The notes: generated by a model not told the origin, from the letters alone. A stretch of DNA of 14,904 bases from an uncultured Actinomycetes bacterium (GCA_903928395.1 CAIYQS010000030.1:1-14904); one strand, 5' to 3'; counted from the stretch's first letter, positions 1 to 6,613 are shown. Numbers and translations are program-made.

Positions 1-11
1 AAAGTTTTGAA

Positions 12-203
12 GTTAAATCGATAAATCCTAAAGAGAATAGTTATTAATCGATATTTAGGTTTTATAAGAATCTTTATATAGTATATTTATCGATAATACC
101 GCGCTAAAATTTGTGAAAATTATCGATTTATCTTTATTAAAGCAGAGGAACGAATCATGTACTTTGTTTTATCGACAAAAGAAAAAACGTTAAATCAATA
201 AAA
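12..203. repeat. Cluster of ATCGAT-centred palindromic motifs
   Basis: Exact ATCGAT occurs at 17-22, 47-52, 89-94 and 122-127. Near copies are ATCGAC at 171-176 and ATCAAT at 194-199. The flanks are A/T rich and alike, roughly TTWATCGATWWA. Positions 87-96 form the perfect palindrome TTATCGATAA. Copies 12-26 and 189-203 agree at 13 of 15 bases. Centres lie 30, 42, 33, 49 and 23 bases apart; the first four and the last are close to whole helical turns from one another. With the local composition, about 0.05 exact copies would be expected in this length, against four seen. A regulator operator array is the simplest reading; the factor is unknown. Confidence 0.55.
157..201 (+). CDS. Putative 14-residue leader peptide (MYFVLSTKEKTLNQ)
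   Basis: An ATG at 157 opens a 14-codon frame ending at TAA 199-201. It is preceded by AGAGGA at 144-149, seven bases before the ATG, which is a better ribosome binding site than that of aroH itself. The second and third codons are Tyr and Phe, and the next genes, aroH and tyrA, make the precursors of Phe and Tyr. This suggests a translated attenuation leader, but one Tyr and one Phe is a weak signature compared with known leaders that carry runs of the control residue. The frame could also be a chance ORF. No family can be recognised. Confidence 0.3.
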   Translation: MYFVLSTKEKTLNQ

Positions 204-237
204 CGAAAAAGCTTTTTCTCTTTATATGTGTTTTTTC
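181..237 (+). other. Possible nested hairpin in the aroH leader
   Basis: GAAAAAAC at 181-188 is the exact reverse complement of GTTTTTTC at 230-237. The interval between them contains the perfect palindrome GAAAAAGCTTTTTC at 205-218. The A-rich and T-rich arms can re-pair in other combinations, as in an attenuator, but A/T-only stems are weak and such pairings are easy to find by chance in DNA this AT-rich. It is not a convincing intrinsic terminator because it lacks a GC-rich stem. Confidence 0.25.
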
Positions 238-268
238 AATATCTCCCCGCAAAATCTAGTTCTGCCGC

Positions 269-274
269 TAATGT
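269..274 (+). promoter_or_regulatory. Possible -10 element for a leaderless aroH transcript
   Basis: TAATGT fits the actinobacterial TANNNT pattern and ends exactly seven bases before the aroH ATG at 281, the spacing expected if transcription starts on the A of the start codon. The aroH start has no recognisable Shine-Dalgarno sequence, which agrees with leaderless translation, common in actinobacteria. No clear -35 element is visible around 245-252. If this is right, the upstream ATCGAT array and leader ORF would belong to a different or longer transcript. Confidence 0.3.
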
Positions 275-280
275 TGCACC

Positions 281-643
281 ATGAAAGTTAGGGCGATAAG
301 AGGGGCGACCCAATTGTCGGGCGATTACTCCGATGAGATGGCCGAGGCGGTTACCGAACTGCTTTCAGAGTTGTTCGAAAAAAACGGACTAACTAAAGAC
401 GATTTGATCTCAATATTTTTCACGTCGACTGAGGATTTACGCTGTGACTTCCCAGCGGCTGCAGCTCGAAAATTAGATCTGGGTGATATTCCACTTATGT
501 GCGCCCGAGAGATACCGGTGGTCGGCTCACTTCCTCATGTGGTGAGAGTGATGATTCATGCTTATTCGGACCTTTCCCATGCTCAAATTAGACATATTTA
601 TAAGCGGGGGGCAGAAGTTCTGCGGCGAGATATCGCTCAATAA
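281..643 (+). CDS. aroH: Chorismate mutase, AroH type
   Basis: Converts chorismate to prephenate, the branch step to phenylalanine and tyrosine, in the cytosol. The 120-residue protein aligns along its whole length with the trimeric Bacillus subtilis AroH (127 residues), beginning with the typical IRGAT. The residues equivalent to the B. subtilis active site are all present: Arg7, Arg63, Cys74, Glu77, Arg89, Tyr107 and Arg115. The ATG at 281 places Arg7 where the family has it, so the start is secure although no Shine-Dalgarno is visible. The stop codon shares its last base with the tyrA start (TAATG), so the two consecutive pathway enzymes are translationally coupled. This is the small stand-alone AroH fold, not the helical AroQ type. 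Confidence 0.96.
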   Translation: MKVRAIRGATQLSGDYSDEMAEAVTELLSELFEKNGLTKDDLISIFFTSTEDLRCDFPAAAARKLDLGDIPLMCAREIPVVGSLPHVVRVMIHAYSDLSHAQIRHIYKRGAEVLRRDIAQ

Positions 644-1719
644 TGGCAACATTTTCTAGGGTAAAGGTGATCGGTGCAGGCTTAATTGGAACTTCAATAG
701 CACTTGGGCTTAAAAGGGCTGGATATGAGTTATCGATAGAAGATGAAGACCCACAATCCGAGGCAATAGCTCAATCTCTTCTTGGGCAAGGGGATGAGGG
801 ACTTATTCCGGAGTTGATAGTCATTGCAACTCCTATTTCGGCTATTCCTAAGCTAATTCGGGAGTATGGAACTCTCTACCCTCAAGCCACTCTTATGGAT
901 ATAGGCGGGTTAAAGTCTGAAGTTTTAGAGGAGATTAAAGATTTTCCTTCCATATCAACTCGATTTTGCGCAACTCATCCCATGGCTGGCCGTGAGATCT
1001 CGGGAGCGTTGGCTGCTCGGGGAGATCTTTTTGAGGGGCGAATCTGGATTTGGACTCCTGCACAAAACAGTTCACCGCTGGCTATTGAGAGAGCACTTGA
1101 GGTTATCTCAGCTCTAGGGGGAACGAAGGTGGAATTAACCGCGCACGAGCACGATCACACCATCGCCGGGATTTCTCATCTCCCGCAAATTGTGAGCTCT
1201 TTGCTTTCTGCAACTCTGATAGATGTTTCGGATAGGGATATCGGATTGGCGGGGCAAGGCCTGAAAGATGTTTCAAGATTAGCTGCATCAAACTCATCCT
1301 TGTGGGCAAATTTGCTACATGCGAACCGAAAAGCAGTTGGGGAATTTCTGGAGATTTTCTCGCATAATATTGACGATTTATCGACATCGCTACAAAACGA
1401 TGATTTGCGAAAAACTCAAGAGATTCTTGAACTTGGACGGGAAAACCACGCACGAATTCCTGGGAAGCATGGAGGTAAGAAACGGGATTATTGGTATCTG
1501 CCAATCATTATCGAAGATAAACCTGGGCAGTTAGCAAAGATTTTTGATGCGTGCGCCTTGGTGGACGCCAACGTCGAAGACCTCTCAATCGAACATACAC
1601 CTGGGCAAGAAAGTGGTCTGGTAACTCTTGCGCTTTCAAAGGTGGATTCAGAGAAAGTTTTTAAACAACTAGCAAGCGATGGATGGAAGGTACACCAACC
1701 AAGAGAGTCCATTGGGTGA
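643..1719 (+). CDS. tyrA: Prephenate dehydrogenase with C-terminal ACT domain
   Basis: Oxidatively decarboxylates prephenate to 4-hydroxyphenylpyruvate, leading to tyrosine. The 358-residue protein starts with a Rossmann dinucleotide-binding loop GAGLIG (residues 11-16). The substrate-site signature THPMAG lies at 111-116, followed by a His-rich stretch EHDHTIAGISHLP at 169-181, both conserved in the TyrA family. A helical dimerisation domain follows, and residues about 284-358 form an ACT domain (LPIIIEDKPGQLAKIF), which in this family usually gives feedback inhibition by tyrosine. Whether the enzyme prefers NAD or NADP, or accepts arogenate, cannot be read with confidence. It overlaps aroH by one base and is followed after a 25-base gap by cmk-der. 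Confidence 0.96.
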   Translation: MATFSRVKVIGAGLIGTSIALGLKRAGYELSIEDEDPQSEAIAQSLLGQGDEGLIPELIVIATPISAIPKLIREYGTLYPQATLMDIGGLKSEVLEEIKDFPSISTRFCATHPMAGREISGALAARGDLFEGRIWIWTPAQNSSPLAIERALEVISALGGTKVELTAHEHDHTIAGISHLPQIVSSLLSATLIDVSDRDIGLAGQGLKDVSRLAASNSSLWANLLHANRKAVGEFLEIFSHNIDDLSTSLQNDDLRKTQEILELGRENHARIPGKHGGKKRDYWYLPIIIEDKPGQLAKIFDACALVDANVEDLSIEHTPGQESGLVTLALSKVDSEKVFKQLASDGWKVHQPRESIG

Positions 1720-1744
1720 AGTGAATAGGCGTTAAGGTACTCAT

Positions 1745-3721
1745 ATGTCGACCGTCGTAATTGCAATAGATGGTCCGAGTGGTTCTGGTAAGTCATCCAC
1801 GGCAAGAGCGGTCGCTCAAAGAGCCAATTGGCTATATCTTGATACAGGTGCCTTGTATCGAGCGATTACCTGGCTCGGAGTTACAGAAGGCATATTGGAT
1901 CCAGTTTCACTCGTTGAACGTGCTCACGAAAAATTTATCTCCTTCAATGGGGATCCTATTGAACCGCGGACCTTTGTTGGTGAGTTTGATGTCACCTCTG
2001 ATATTCGATCTGCCCGAGTGACCGATCAGGTTTCAATATACGCTGCCTTTCCGGAAGTTCGGGAGTTCTTAGTCGAAATTCAACGTCAATTCATCGATGA
2101 CGCGCCACATGGCATTGTTGTCGAAGGGCGAGATATTGGAACAGTCGTCTCTCCCGATGCACCACTTAAAATCTTTCTGTATGCCGATTTGCAACAGCGA
2201 GCGCTTCGGCGGGAGCGCGAACTTTCAGAGGTCACGTCAATTGATGCCGTTTCGCAATCTCTACAAGAGCGAGACTTGATCGATTCTTCGCGCAAAATTT
2301 CACCCCTTCGGATGGCAGATGATGCTTTAGAGATTGATTCAACGTTGCTTGATCTTCCGGAAGTCGTTGATGTTATTTGGCAGTGGGCAAAGGATCGAGC
2401 GCTCCTTGGGCTTCCTAAAGTGGCAATCATTGGTCGCCCAAATGTGGGAAAGTCCACGTTGGTCAATCGAATAATCGGTCGCCGAGAAGCGATAGTTGAA
2501 GACACTCCGGGGGTAACCCGCGACCGAGTTAAGTATGAGGCCGAGTGGAATGGCAGAACATTTGTTCTCATCGATACTGGGGGATGGGAAGTAAAGCCCG
2601 AAGGTATTTCGGAGAAAATAACGGCTGGTGCCGAGTTAGCCATCGCCGAGGCGGATGTTGTTCTCTTTGTTGTTGATGCTCAAGTCGGCGCGCTGGATGA
2701 AGACTCCTCGTTGCTAACCTTGCTTCGTAAATCGAAGAAAAAAACGATTTTGGTGGCAAACAAAGTTGATGGTGTTGCCGAGGAGCAGAATGCTCATGCA
2801 CTCTGGAATCTTGGGCTAGGCGAGCCGCGATTTGTTTCTGCGCTCCATGGTCGTGGTTCTGGAGATTTACTTGATTACCTGGTGCAAGAATTGCCAGAAG
2901 TCGGGTCAGAGTTACCTGATGATGGATTCAGAAGGATTGCAATTGTTGGTCGGCCAAATGTAGGTAAATCAAGTTTGCTCAATGCCCTTGCGGGGGAGTC
3001 GCGAGTCCTTGTAGACGATGCGGCAGGTACCACGCGTGATCCGGTGGATGAGCTCATCGAATTAGGTGGAGATACTTGGCGCTTTATCGATACTGCCGGG
3101 ATCCGCAAGCGAGCTATTCACGATAGCGGTACTGATTATTACGCCAGATTGAGAACCGCTGCGGCGCTTGATCGCGCAGAGGTGGCAGTGGTCGTCATTG
3201 ATGCCTCGCTTCCGCTCACCGAACAAGATCTTCGGATTGTGACGATGACCGAAGAGGCAGGCAGGGCGCTCGTCCTCGTAATGAACAAATGGGATGTTGT
3301 CGATGATGAACGTAGAGAGCAACTTGATAAAGAGTTAGAACGAAACTTAGAGCGATATCCGTGGGCGCAGCGAGTGAATCTCTCCGCCAAGACAGGCTGG
3401 CATCGGGATCGACTTGCTCCGGCGCTAAGGACCGCACTTCGAAGTTGGGAAAAACGAATTCCAACGGCAAAACTCAATGCATTTTTAGGAGCGTTGGTCG
3501 CTGCTACTCCACCTCCTGTTCGTGGAGGCAAACAGCCCAAGATCAGATTTGCTACCCAAGCCACAATTGCGCCACCAAAGTTTGTTGTTTTCTCAAGTGA
3601 ATGGGTGGAGCCAAGTTATCGCCGTTTCATCGAGCGGAGGATACGGGAGGAATTTGGGTTCGAGGGGAGCCCGGTTGAAGTTTCAATCAAGGTTCGAGAA
3701 CGGGAAGAAAGACCGCGATAA
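1745..3721 (+). CDS. cmk-der: Bifunctional cytidylate kinase / GTPase Der fusion
   Basis: One 658-residue frame joins two proteins usually encoded separately. Residues 1 to about 220 are CMP/dCMP kinase, with P-loop GPSGSGKS at 10-17 and VVEGRDIG at 125-132. From about 224 the Der (EngA) GTPase follows with almost no linker. G domain 1 has GRPNVGKS (230-237), TPGVTRD (254-260), DTGG (277-280) and NKVD (339-342). G domain 2 has GRPNVGKS (402-409), DTAG (449-452), NKWD (514-517) and SAKTG (547-551). A C-terminal KH-like domain runs from about 570. Der acts in 50S ribosomal subunit maturation; Cmk feeds dCTP and CTP synthesis. AAGGT at 1734-1738 is a plausible ribosome binding site. Such fusions are known in some actinobacteria. 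All motifs of both halves are intact. Confidence 0.96.
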   Translation: MSTVVIAIDGPSGSGKSSTARAVAQRANWLYLDTGALYRAITWLGVTEGILDPVSLVERAHEKFISFNGDPIEPRTFVGEFDVTSDIRSARVTDQVSIYAAFPEVREFLVEIQRQFIDDAPHGIVVEGRDIGTVVSPDAPLKIFLYADLQQRALRRERELSEVTSIDAVSQSLQERDLIDSSRKISPLRMADDALEIDSTLLDLPEVVDVIWQWAKDRALLGLPKVAIIGRPNVGKSTLVNRIIGRREAIVEDTPGVTRDRVKYEAEWNGRTFVLIDTGGWEVKPEGISEKITAGAELAIAEADVVLFVVDAQVGALDEDSSLLTLLRKSKKKTILVANKVDGVAEEQNAHALWNLGLGEPRFVSALHGRGSGDLLDYLVQELPEVGSELPDDGFRRIAIVGRPNVGKSSLLNALAGESRVLVDDAAGTTRDPVDELIELGGDTWRFIDTAGIRKRAIHDSGTDYYARLRTAAALDRAEVAVVVIDASLPLTEQDLRIVTMTEEAGRALVLVMNKWDVVDDERREQLDKELERNLERYPWAQRVNLSAKTGWHRDRLAPALRTALRSWEKRIPTAKLNAFLGALVAATPPPVRGGKQPKIRFATQATIAPPKFVVFSSEWVEPSYRRFIERRIREEFGFEGSPVEVSIKVREREERPR

Positions 3722-4282
3722 ATGGAAATATCGCGAAAGGAAGTCCTCACAATCCCTAATGGATTGACGCTCATTCGCGCATTTGGAGTTCCAATTTTCT
3801 TGTGGCTCTTGTTGGGAGAAAATCTCAAGGGCTGGAGCTATTTGGTCCTAGCAATCGGAGCGTGGACCGACTATTTCGACGGCAAGGTTGCACGTTGGTT
3901 GCACCAAGAATCGAAAATCGGCGCGGCGATGGATCCCACGATCGATCGACTTTATATTGCAGCAACTGTTATTGGACTCGCTATTAAGCATTACATTCCA
4001 TGGTGGATGGTGGTTGTTTTAGCGCTACGGGATATCTATATGTCCCTGCTACTCATTTTTTATCGCCGAAAGACCGGAAAGAATTTTTCGGTCACGTTTC
4101 TGGGAAAGGCAGCTACATTTAATTTGCTCTATGCCTTCCCATTTCTACTTCTTAGCAGCCAGAGCGATTGGGGAAAATTCGCTCACTCCTTTGGATGGGG
4201 GTTTGCCATCTGGGGAATTGGGTTGTACCTTCTAGCAGCAGTGGATTACTCGAAGATTGCCATTTTAGATCGCCAGATTTAG
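3722..4282 (+). CDS. pgsA: CDP-alcohol phosphatidyltransferase, PgsA-like
   Basis: Integral membrane enzyme that transfers a phosphatidyl group from CDP-diacylglycerol to an alcohol. The family signature D-x2-D-G-x2-A-R-x8-G-x3-D-x3-D is complete: Asp50, Asp53, Gly54, Ala57, Arg58, Gly67, Asp71, Asp75. Several hydrophobic segments follow the usual layout, at about 19-31, 38-48, 78-112, 134-146 and 158-174. The length of 186 residues is normal. The ATG follows the der stop codon with no gap, so expression with cmk-der is very likely. The place before gcvH corresponds to PgsA2 (Rv1822) in M. tuberculosis. The acceptor is most likely glycerol 3-phosphate, but family members using inositol phosphate or another alcohol are not excluded by the motif alone. 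Confidence 0.88.
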   Translation: MEISRKEVLTIPNGLTLIRAFGVPIFLWLLLGENLKGWSYLVLAIGAWTDYFDGKVARWLHQESKIGAAMDPTIDRLYIAATVIGLAIKHYIPWWMVVVLALRDIYMSLLLIFYRRKTGKNFSVTFLGKAATFNLLYAFPFLLLSSQSDWGKFAHSFGWGFAIWGIGLYLLAAVDYSKIAILDRQI

Positions 4283-4310
4283 ACCGAGAAAGTTGACCTA
4301 GGGAGTAGAG

Positions 4311-4688
4311 ATGTCTAACGTTCCAGTTGAATTGAAGTATACGAAAGAGCATGAGTGGATTCGCGAAAAATCTGCAACATCCTTTCAAATTGGAATCACT
4401 GATTTTGCTCAGGCGGCGCTCGGGGACATTGTTTACATTCAACTTCCAAAAGTCGGTGAGAGTGTTAGAGCTGGCGCGGTCTGCGGAGAGGTAGAGTCAA
4501 CAAAATCAGTTTCTGAAATTTATTCTCCAGTAACTGGGAAGATCACTTCTGTCAACCCTGAATTGGATAAAGCTCCAGAGCTAATCAATCAGGATCCCTA
4601 TGGCTCTGGTTGGATTGCGGAGATTGACGTAACTGAAGTTCCAACAGATTTATTGACGAGTGCAGAATACGAAAATTTAACGGCTTGA
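4311..4688 (+). CDS. gcvH: Glycine cleavage system H protein
   Basis: Lipoyl carrier protein that shuttles the aminomethyl group from GcvP to GcvT and is reoxidised by lipoamide dehydrogenase. The 125-residue protein has the usual length. The opening YTKEHEWI (10-17) is typical, and the lipoylation site ESTKSVSE places the modified lysine at Lys65. The C-terminal half carries the conserved NPELDKAPELIN and GSGWI elements. GGGAG at 4301-4305 lies five bases before the ATG. It stands 28 bases after the phosphatidyltransferase and before the FHA gene, as in M. tuberculosis, where Rv1823 to Rv1825 separate pgsA2 from gcvH; those genes are absent here. No glycine riboswitch is visible in the short upstream gap. 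Confidence 0.97.
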   Translation: MSNVPVELKYTKEHEWIREKSATSFQIGITDFAQAALGDIVYIQLPKVGESVRAGAVCGEVESTKSVSEIYSPVTGKITSVNPELDKAPELINQDPYGSGWIAEIDVTEVPTDLLTSAEYENLTA

Positions 4689-4768
4689 TTTTTAAGGAAT
4701 CCCTCAATACTGTCAGCCTCTAGTCAAGATTGAAGTCGAGCGCTAACCTCAACTTATTGTCGGGAAAT

Positions 4769-4775
4769 GGGGGAG
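4769..4775 (+). promoter_or_regulatory. Ribosome binding site that sets the FHA gene start
   Basis: GGGGGAG precedes the ATG at 4778 with a short two-base spacer. It is the only purine-rich Shine-Dalgarno-like run in the gap after gcvH and is the reason for choosing this ATG over the in-frame TTG at 4730, which has none. Confidence 0.55.
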
Positions 4776-4777
4776 TA

Positions 4778-5239
4778 ATGAACGATTTTAAAGCTCCTGA
4801 CAATCCTGCGGATCGAGATTTAACTTCTACGATTCATTTATCTGCGCTTCGTTCGGTTCCAAAACCTCGTCCCCTGGAAGAGGTTTATGGCTTACTTTCT
4901 CTTGAAGAACGAGAAGTAGTGAGTCAACTTCCAAGCAAATCGGCGATGTTAATAGTTATCGCCGGACCTAATAGAGGCGCCCGATTTTTGATTGATTCTG
5001 ATGAGACTTCCATCGGACGCGATCCAAAGTGCGAGATATTTTTAGATGACGTAACGGTTTCAAGGAAGCATGCAATCATCACAAGAAGCCCTCAAGGCGA
5101 ATTCAAAGTGGTTGATGAAGGAAGCTTGAATGGGAGTTACGTGAACGCTCATCAGATTCAGGAATCTTCGTTGAGCGTTGGGGACGAGATCCAAATTGGG
5201 AAATACAGACTTACCTACTTTAAGGGGAGGGGGAACTAG
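4778..5239 (+). CDS. garA: FHA-domain regulator, GarA/OdhI family
   Basis: In mycobacteria and corynebacteria this protein binds and inhibits 2-oxoglutarate dehydrogenase, and phosphorylation of an N-terminal Thr pair by Ser/Thr kinases switches it off. From the ATG at 4778 the protein is 153 residues. The N-terminal tail contains LTSTIHL with Thr16, Ser17 and Thr18 where relatives have ETTSVF. The FHA fold runs from about residue 55 to 150 with Gly80-Arg81, Ser95-Arg96-x-His98 and Asn118-Gly119, the phosphothreonine-binding residues. The sequence FLDDVTVSRKHA is nearly that of GarA. Position between gcvH and ftsR matches Rv1827 and its Corynebacterium counterpart odhI. The end of the gene encodes the ribosome binding site of ftsR. 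Confidence is high for family, lower for the identical metabolic target. Confidence 0.9.
   Translation: MNDFKAPDNPADRDLTSTIHLSALRSVPKPRPLEEVYGLLSLEEREVVSQLPSKSAMLIVIAGPNRGARFLIDSDETSIGRDPKCEIFLDDVTVSRKHAIITRSPQGEFKVVDEGSLNGSYVNAHQIQESSLSVGDEIQIGKYRLTYFKGRGN
5224..5233 (+). promoter_or_regulatory. Strong ribosome binding site for ftsR inside the FHA gene end
   Basis: GGGGAGGGGG includes a full GGAGG core (5226-5230) and lies a few bases before the GTG at 5239. It supports the GTG start, which overlaps the FHA stop codon by one base (TAGTG), and therefore translational coupling of the two genes. Confidence 0.65.
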
Positions 5240-5952
5240 TGGCAGTTCCAGCGCGAGCGTATTTAAGTATCGGAGAAGTTTTAGGAAAGTTACGCAGCGA
5301 TTTCCCGGATATAACCATCTCCAAGATTCGGTTCCTTGAATCTGAAGGGTTGATTGAACCACAGCGAACTCCGTCAGGCTATCGGAAGTTCACTGGTGTC
5401 GATCTGGAGCGCCTTCGTTATGTTTTGACCGCGCAACGCGATCAGTATCTTCCGCTTCGAGTAATCAAAGAAAACCTCGACGCCCTTGACCGCGGACTTG
5501 AACCTTCGAGTACCCCGGGCGCAAGTGCAACCCCTCGGCTTGCAACAGTTGACGGGGAGTTCGCCCCTTCCCACTTTGCCACTGAGAGTGATTTGCGGCT
5601 TTCACGATCCGAACTCCTAGAATCCGCTAATCTCACAGAGGAACAATTGAGTGAAGTCGAGTCCTTTGGCTTAATTTCAATCCGCGGTAGGTACTACGAC
5701 GCGGATGCGCTATCAGTTGCCCGAACGATTTCGGCAATCGCCGCATTCGGAATTGAATCCAGACATCTTCGATCTTTTAAGTCGGCAGCTGATAGAGAGG
5801 TTGGATTGGTCGAGCAGGTCATCACTCCAATTCTGCGCCAAAAGAGTTCCGACGCAAAGGCTCGAGCTGATGAGGTCGCCAATGAATTAGCGTCGCTTTC
5901 AGTTGCACTTCATGCCGCCCTCGTTCGCGCTGGGCTGCACCGCGCCAAATAA
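5239..5952 (+). CDS. ftsR: MerR-family regulator, FtsR type
   Basis: DNA-binding regulator. The Corynebacterium glutamicum protein in this position, FtsR, activates ftsZ; the M. tuberculosis counterpart is Rv1828. The 237-residue protein has an N-terminal winged helix-turn-helix at about 8-80 with the family core TISKIRFLESEGLIEPQRT (26-44) and GYRKF (47-51). A second, winged-helix-like segment follows at about 122-180 (SRSELLESANLTEEQLSEVE, then GRYYDADALSVARTI). The C-terminal part is helical. The GTG start is supported by a strong ribosome binding site and overlaps the FHA stop by one base. The target promoter is not in this window, so ftsZ control is inferred from family and context. Confidence 0.88.
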   Translation: MAVPARAYLSIGEVLGKLRSDFPDITISKIRFLESEGLIEPQRTPSGYRKFTGVDLERLRYVLTAQRDQYLPLRVIKENLDALDRGLEPSSTPGASATPRLATVDGEFAPSHFATESDLRLSRSELLESANLTEEQLSEVESFGLISIRGRYYDADALSVARTISAIAAFGIESRHLRSFKSAADREVGLVEQVITPILRQKSSDAKARADEVANELASLSVALHAALVRAGLHRAK

Positions 5953-5981
5953 GTGTCATTAAGAGCACAATAGTTTGGCGC
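5942..5981. repeat. 8-base inverted repeat around the ftsR stop codon
   Basis: GCGCCAAA at 5942-5949 is the exact reverse complement of TTTGGCGC at 5974-5981, with 24 bases between. The left arm covers the last ftsR codons directly before TAA at 5950-5952. A further T-G wobble pair extends the stem inwards, and short GTG/CAC arms (5953-5955, 5966-5968) could add an inner helix. No T-run follows on the plus strand, so it is not a standard intrinsic terminator. It could be an RNA structure limiting read-through or decay, or a protein-binding dyad upstream of the nuclease gene. Confidence 0.45.
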
Positions 5982-6042
5982 AAAATTCGATCCACTATTC
6001 GCTCATTTCAGGAGTAAGGTACTTTCTAACGGTGAGGCAGAT

Positions 6043-6510
6043 ATGAGTATTCCGGTAGAAGTTGTAGGCGTTCGGATCGAGATGCCATCCAATCAACCCA
6101 TAGTTTTGCTAAAGGAAGTGGATGGAGTTCGATATCTCCCAATCTGGGTGGGGGCTGTCGAAGCTTCTGCCATTGCCTTTGCACAGCAAGGCATAATTCC
6201 GACGAGGCCGCTCACCCATGACCTGTTCACTTCCGTCCTGCAAATTTTGCAGGCCAGTGTCGAAAGCGTGGAAATCACGGATATTGTTGATGGCGTCTTT
6301 TATGCAGAACTCCATCTTGCTGGCGGGATCACGGTATCGGCTCGCCCAAGTGATGCAATTGCACTCGCGCTCCGTCGGATGGCTCCAATTTCAGCTGCCG
6401 AGGCGCTATTTAGCCAGGCAGGTATTGAAATCCCAGACCAGTCCGATGACGAGGTCGAGAAATTTCGGGAATTTCTGGATCAAATCAATCCAGATGATTT
6501 CGCCTCGTAG
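6043..6510 (+). CDS. Bifunctional nuclease family protein (DUF151)
   Basis: Member of the BFN/DUF151 family, some of whose members have been reported to have DNase and RNase activity; the physiological role in actinobacteria is unclear. The 155-residue protein has the family landmarks LPIWVGAVEASAIAFA (32-47), TRPLTHDL (54-61) and SARPSDAIALALR (99-111), followed by an acidic C-terminal tail. GAGG at 6034-6037 lies five bases before the ATG. It sits between the two MerR genes, the place of Rv1829 in M. tuberculosis. A 90-base gap separates it from ftsR, enough for its own promoter, although I could not pick convincing -35 and -10 boxes. Confidence 0.93.
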   Translation: MSIPVEVVGVRIEMPSNQPIVLLKEVDGVRYLPIWVGAVEASAIAFAQQGIIPTRPLTHDLFTSVLQILQASVESVEITDIVDGVFYAELHLAGGITVSARPSDAIALALRRMAPISAAEALFSQAGIEIPDQSDDEVEKFREFLDQINPDDFAS

Positions 6511-6613
6511 ATCCTTCTTTTTTGGTTGGGGATTGCTAAGGCTCAAGTAAAGGTTTAAAGTTTTTCGTGTCGGAGCAGGGAATTTGGACAGAGAAGTCCT
6601 AACCTTGATCCGT

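Larger units (their letters stand above)
1..280. other. AT-rich intergenic region upstream of aroH
   Basis: No gene of normal length is supported here in any frame; the frames that are open at the left edge close within a few tens of bases. By hand count the first 240 bases are about 24% G+C, against a clearly richer composition in the genes, and the last 40 bases before aroH return to about 50%. The stretch holds a cluster of ATCGAT palindromes, a possible 14-codon leader ORF and a possible hairpin, described separately. In other actinobacteria the gene before aroH is often rluB, downstream of scpA and scpB, but that gene is outside the window. Confidence 0.8.

Noticed and set aside
1..180. 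Replication origin with DnaA boxes
   Set aside because: TTATCGACA at 169-177 is one mismatch from TTATCCACA, but the other sites are symmetrical ATCGAT palindromes, and there is no dnaA, dnaN or other origin gene nearby.
12..203. CRISPR array
   Set aside because: Units are about 12 bases with irregular spacing and AT-rich intervals; no long direct repeat and no cas genes.
2086..2643. 185-codon minus-strand frame inside cmk-der
   Set aside because: Ser/Arg-rich antisense of a conserved GTPase sequence; no domain and no ribosome binding site.
3139..3564. 141-codon minus-strand frame inside cmk-der
   Set aside because: Same reasoning: antisense of conserved Der G domain 2 and KH domain.
4730..4777. 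Longer FHA protein starting at TTG 4730
   Set aside because: No Shine-Dalgarno before the TTG, and the added 16 residues do not resemble family N-termini; ATG 4778 follows GGGGGAG.
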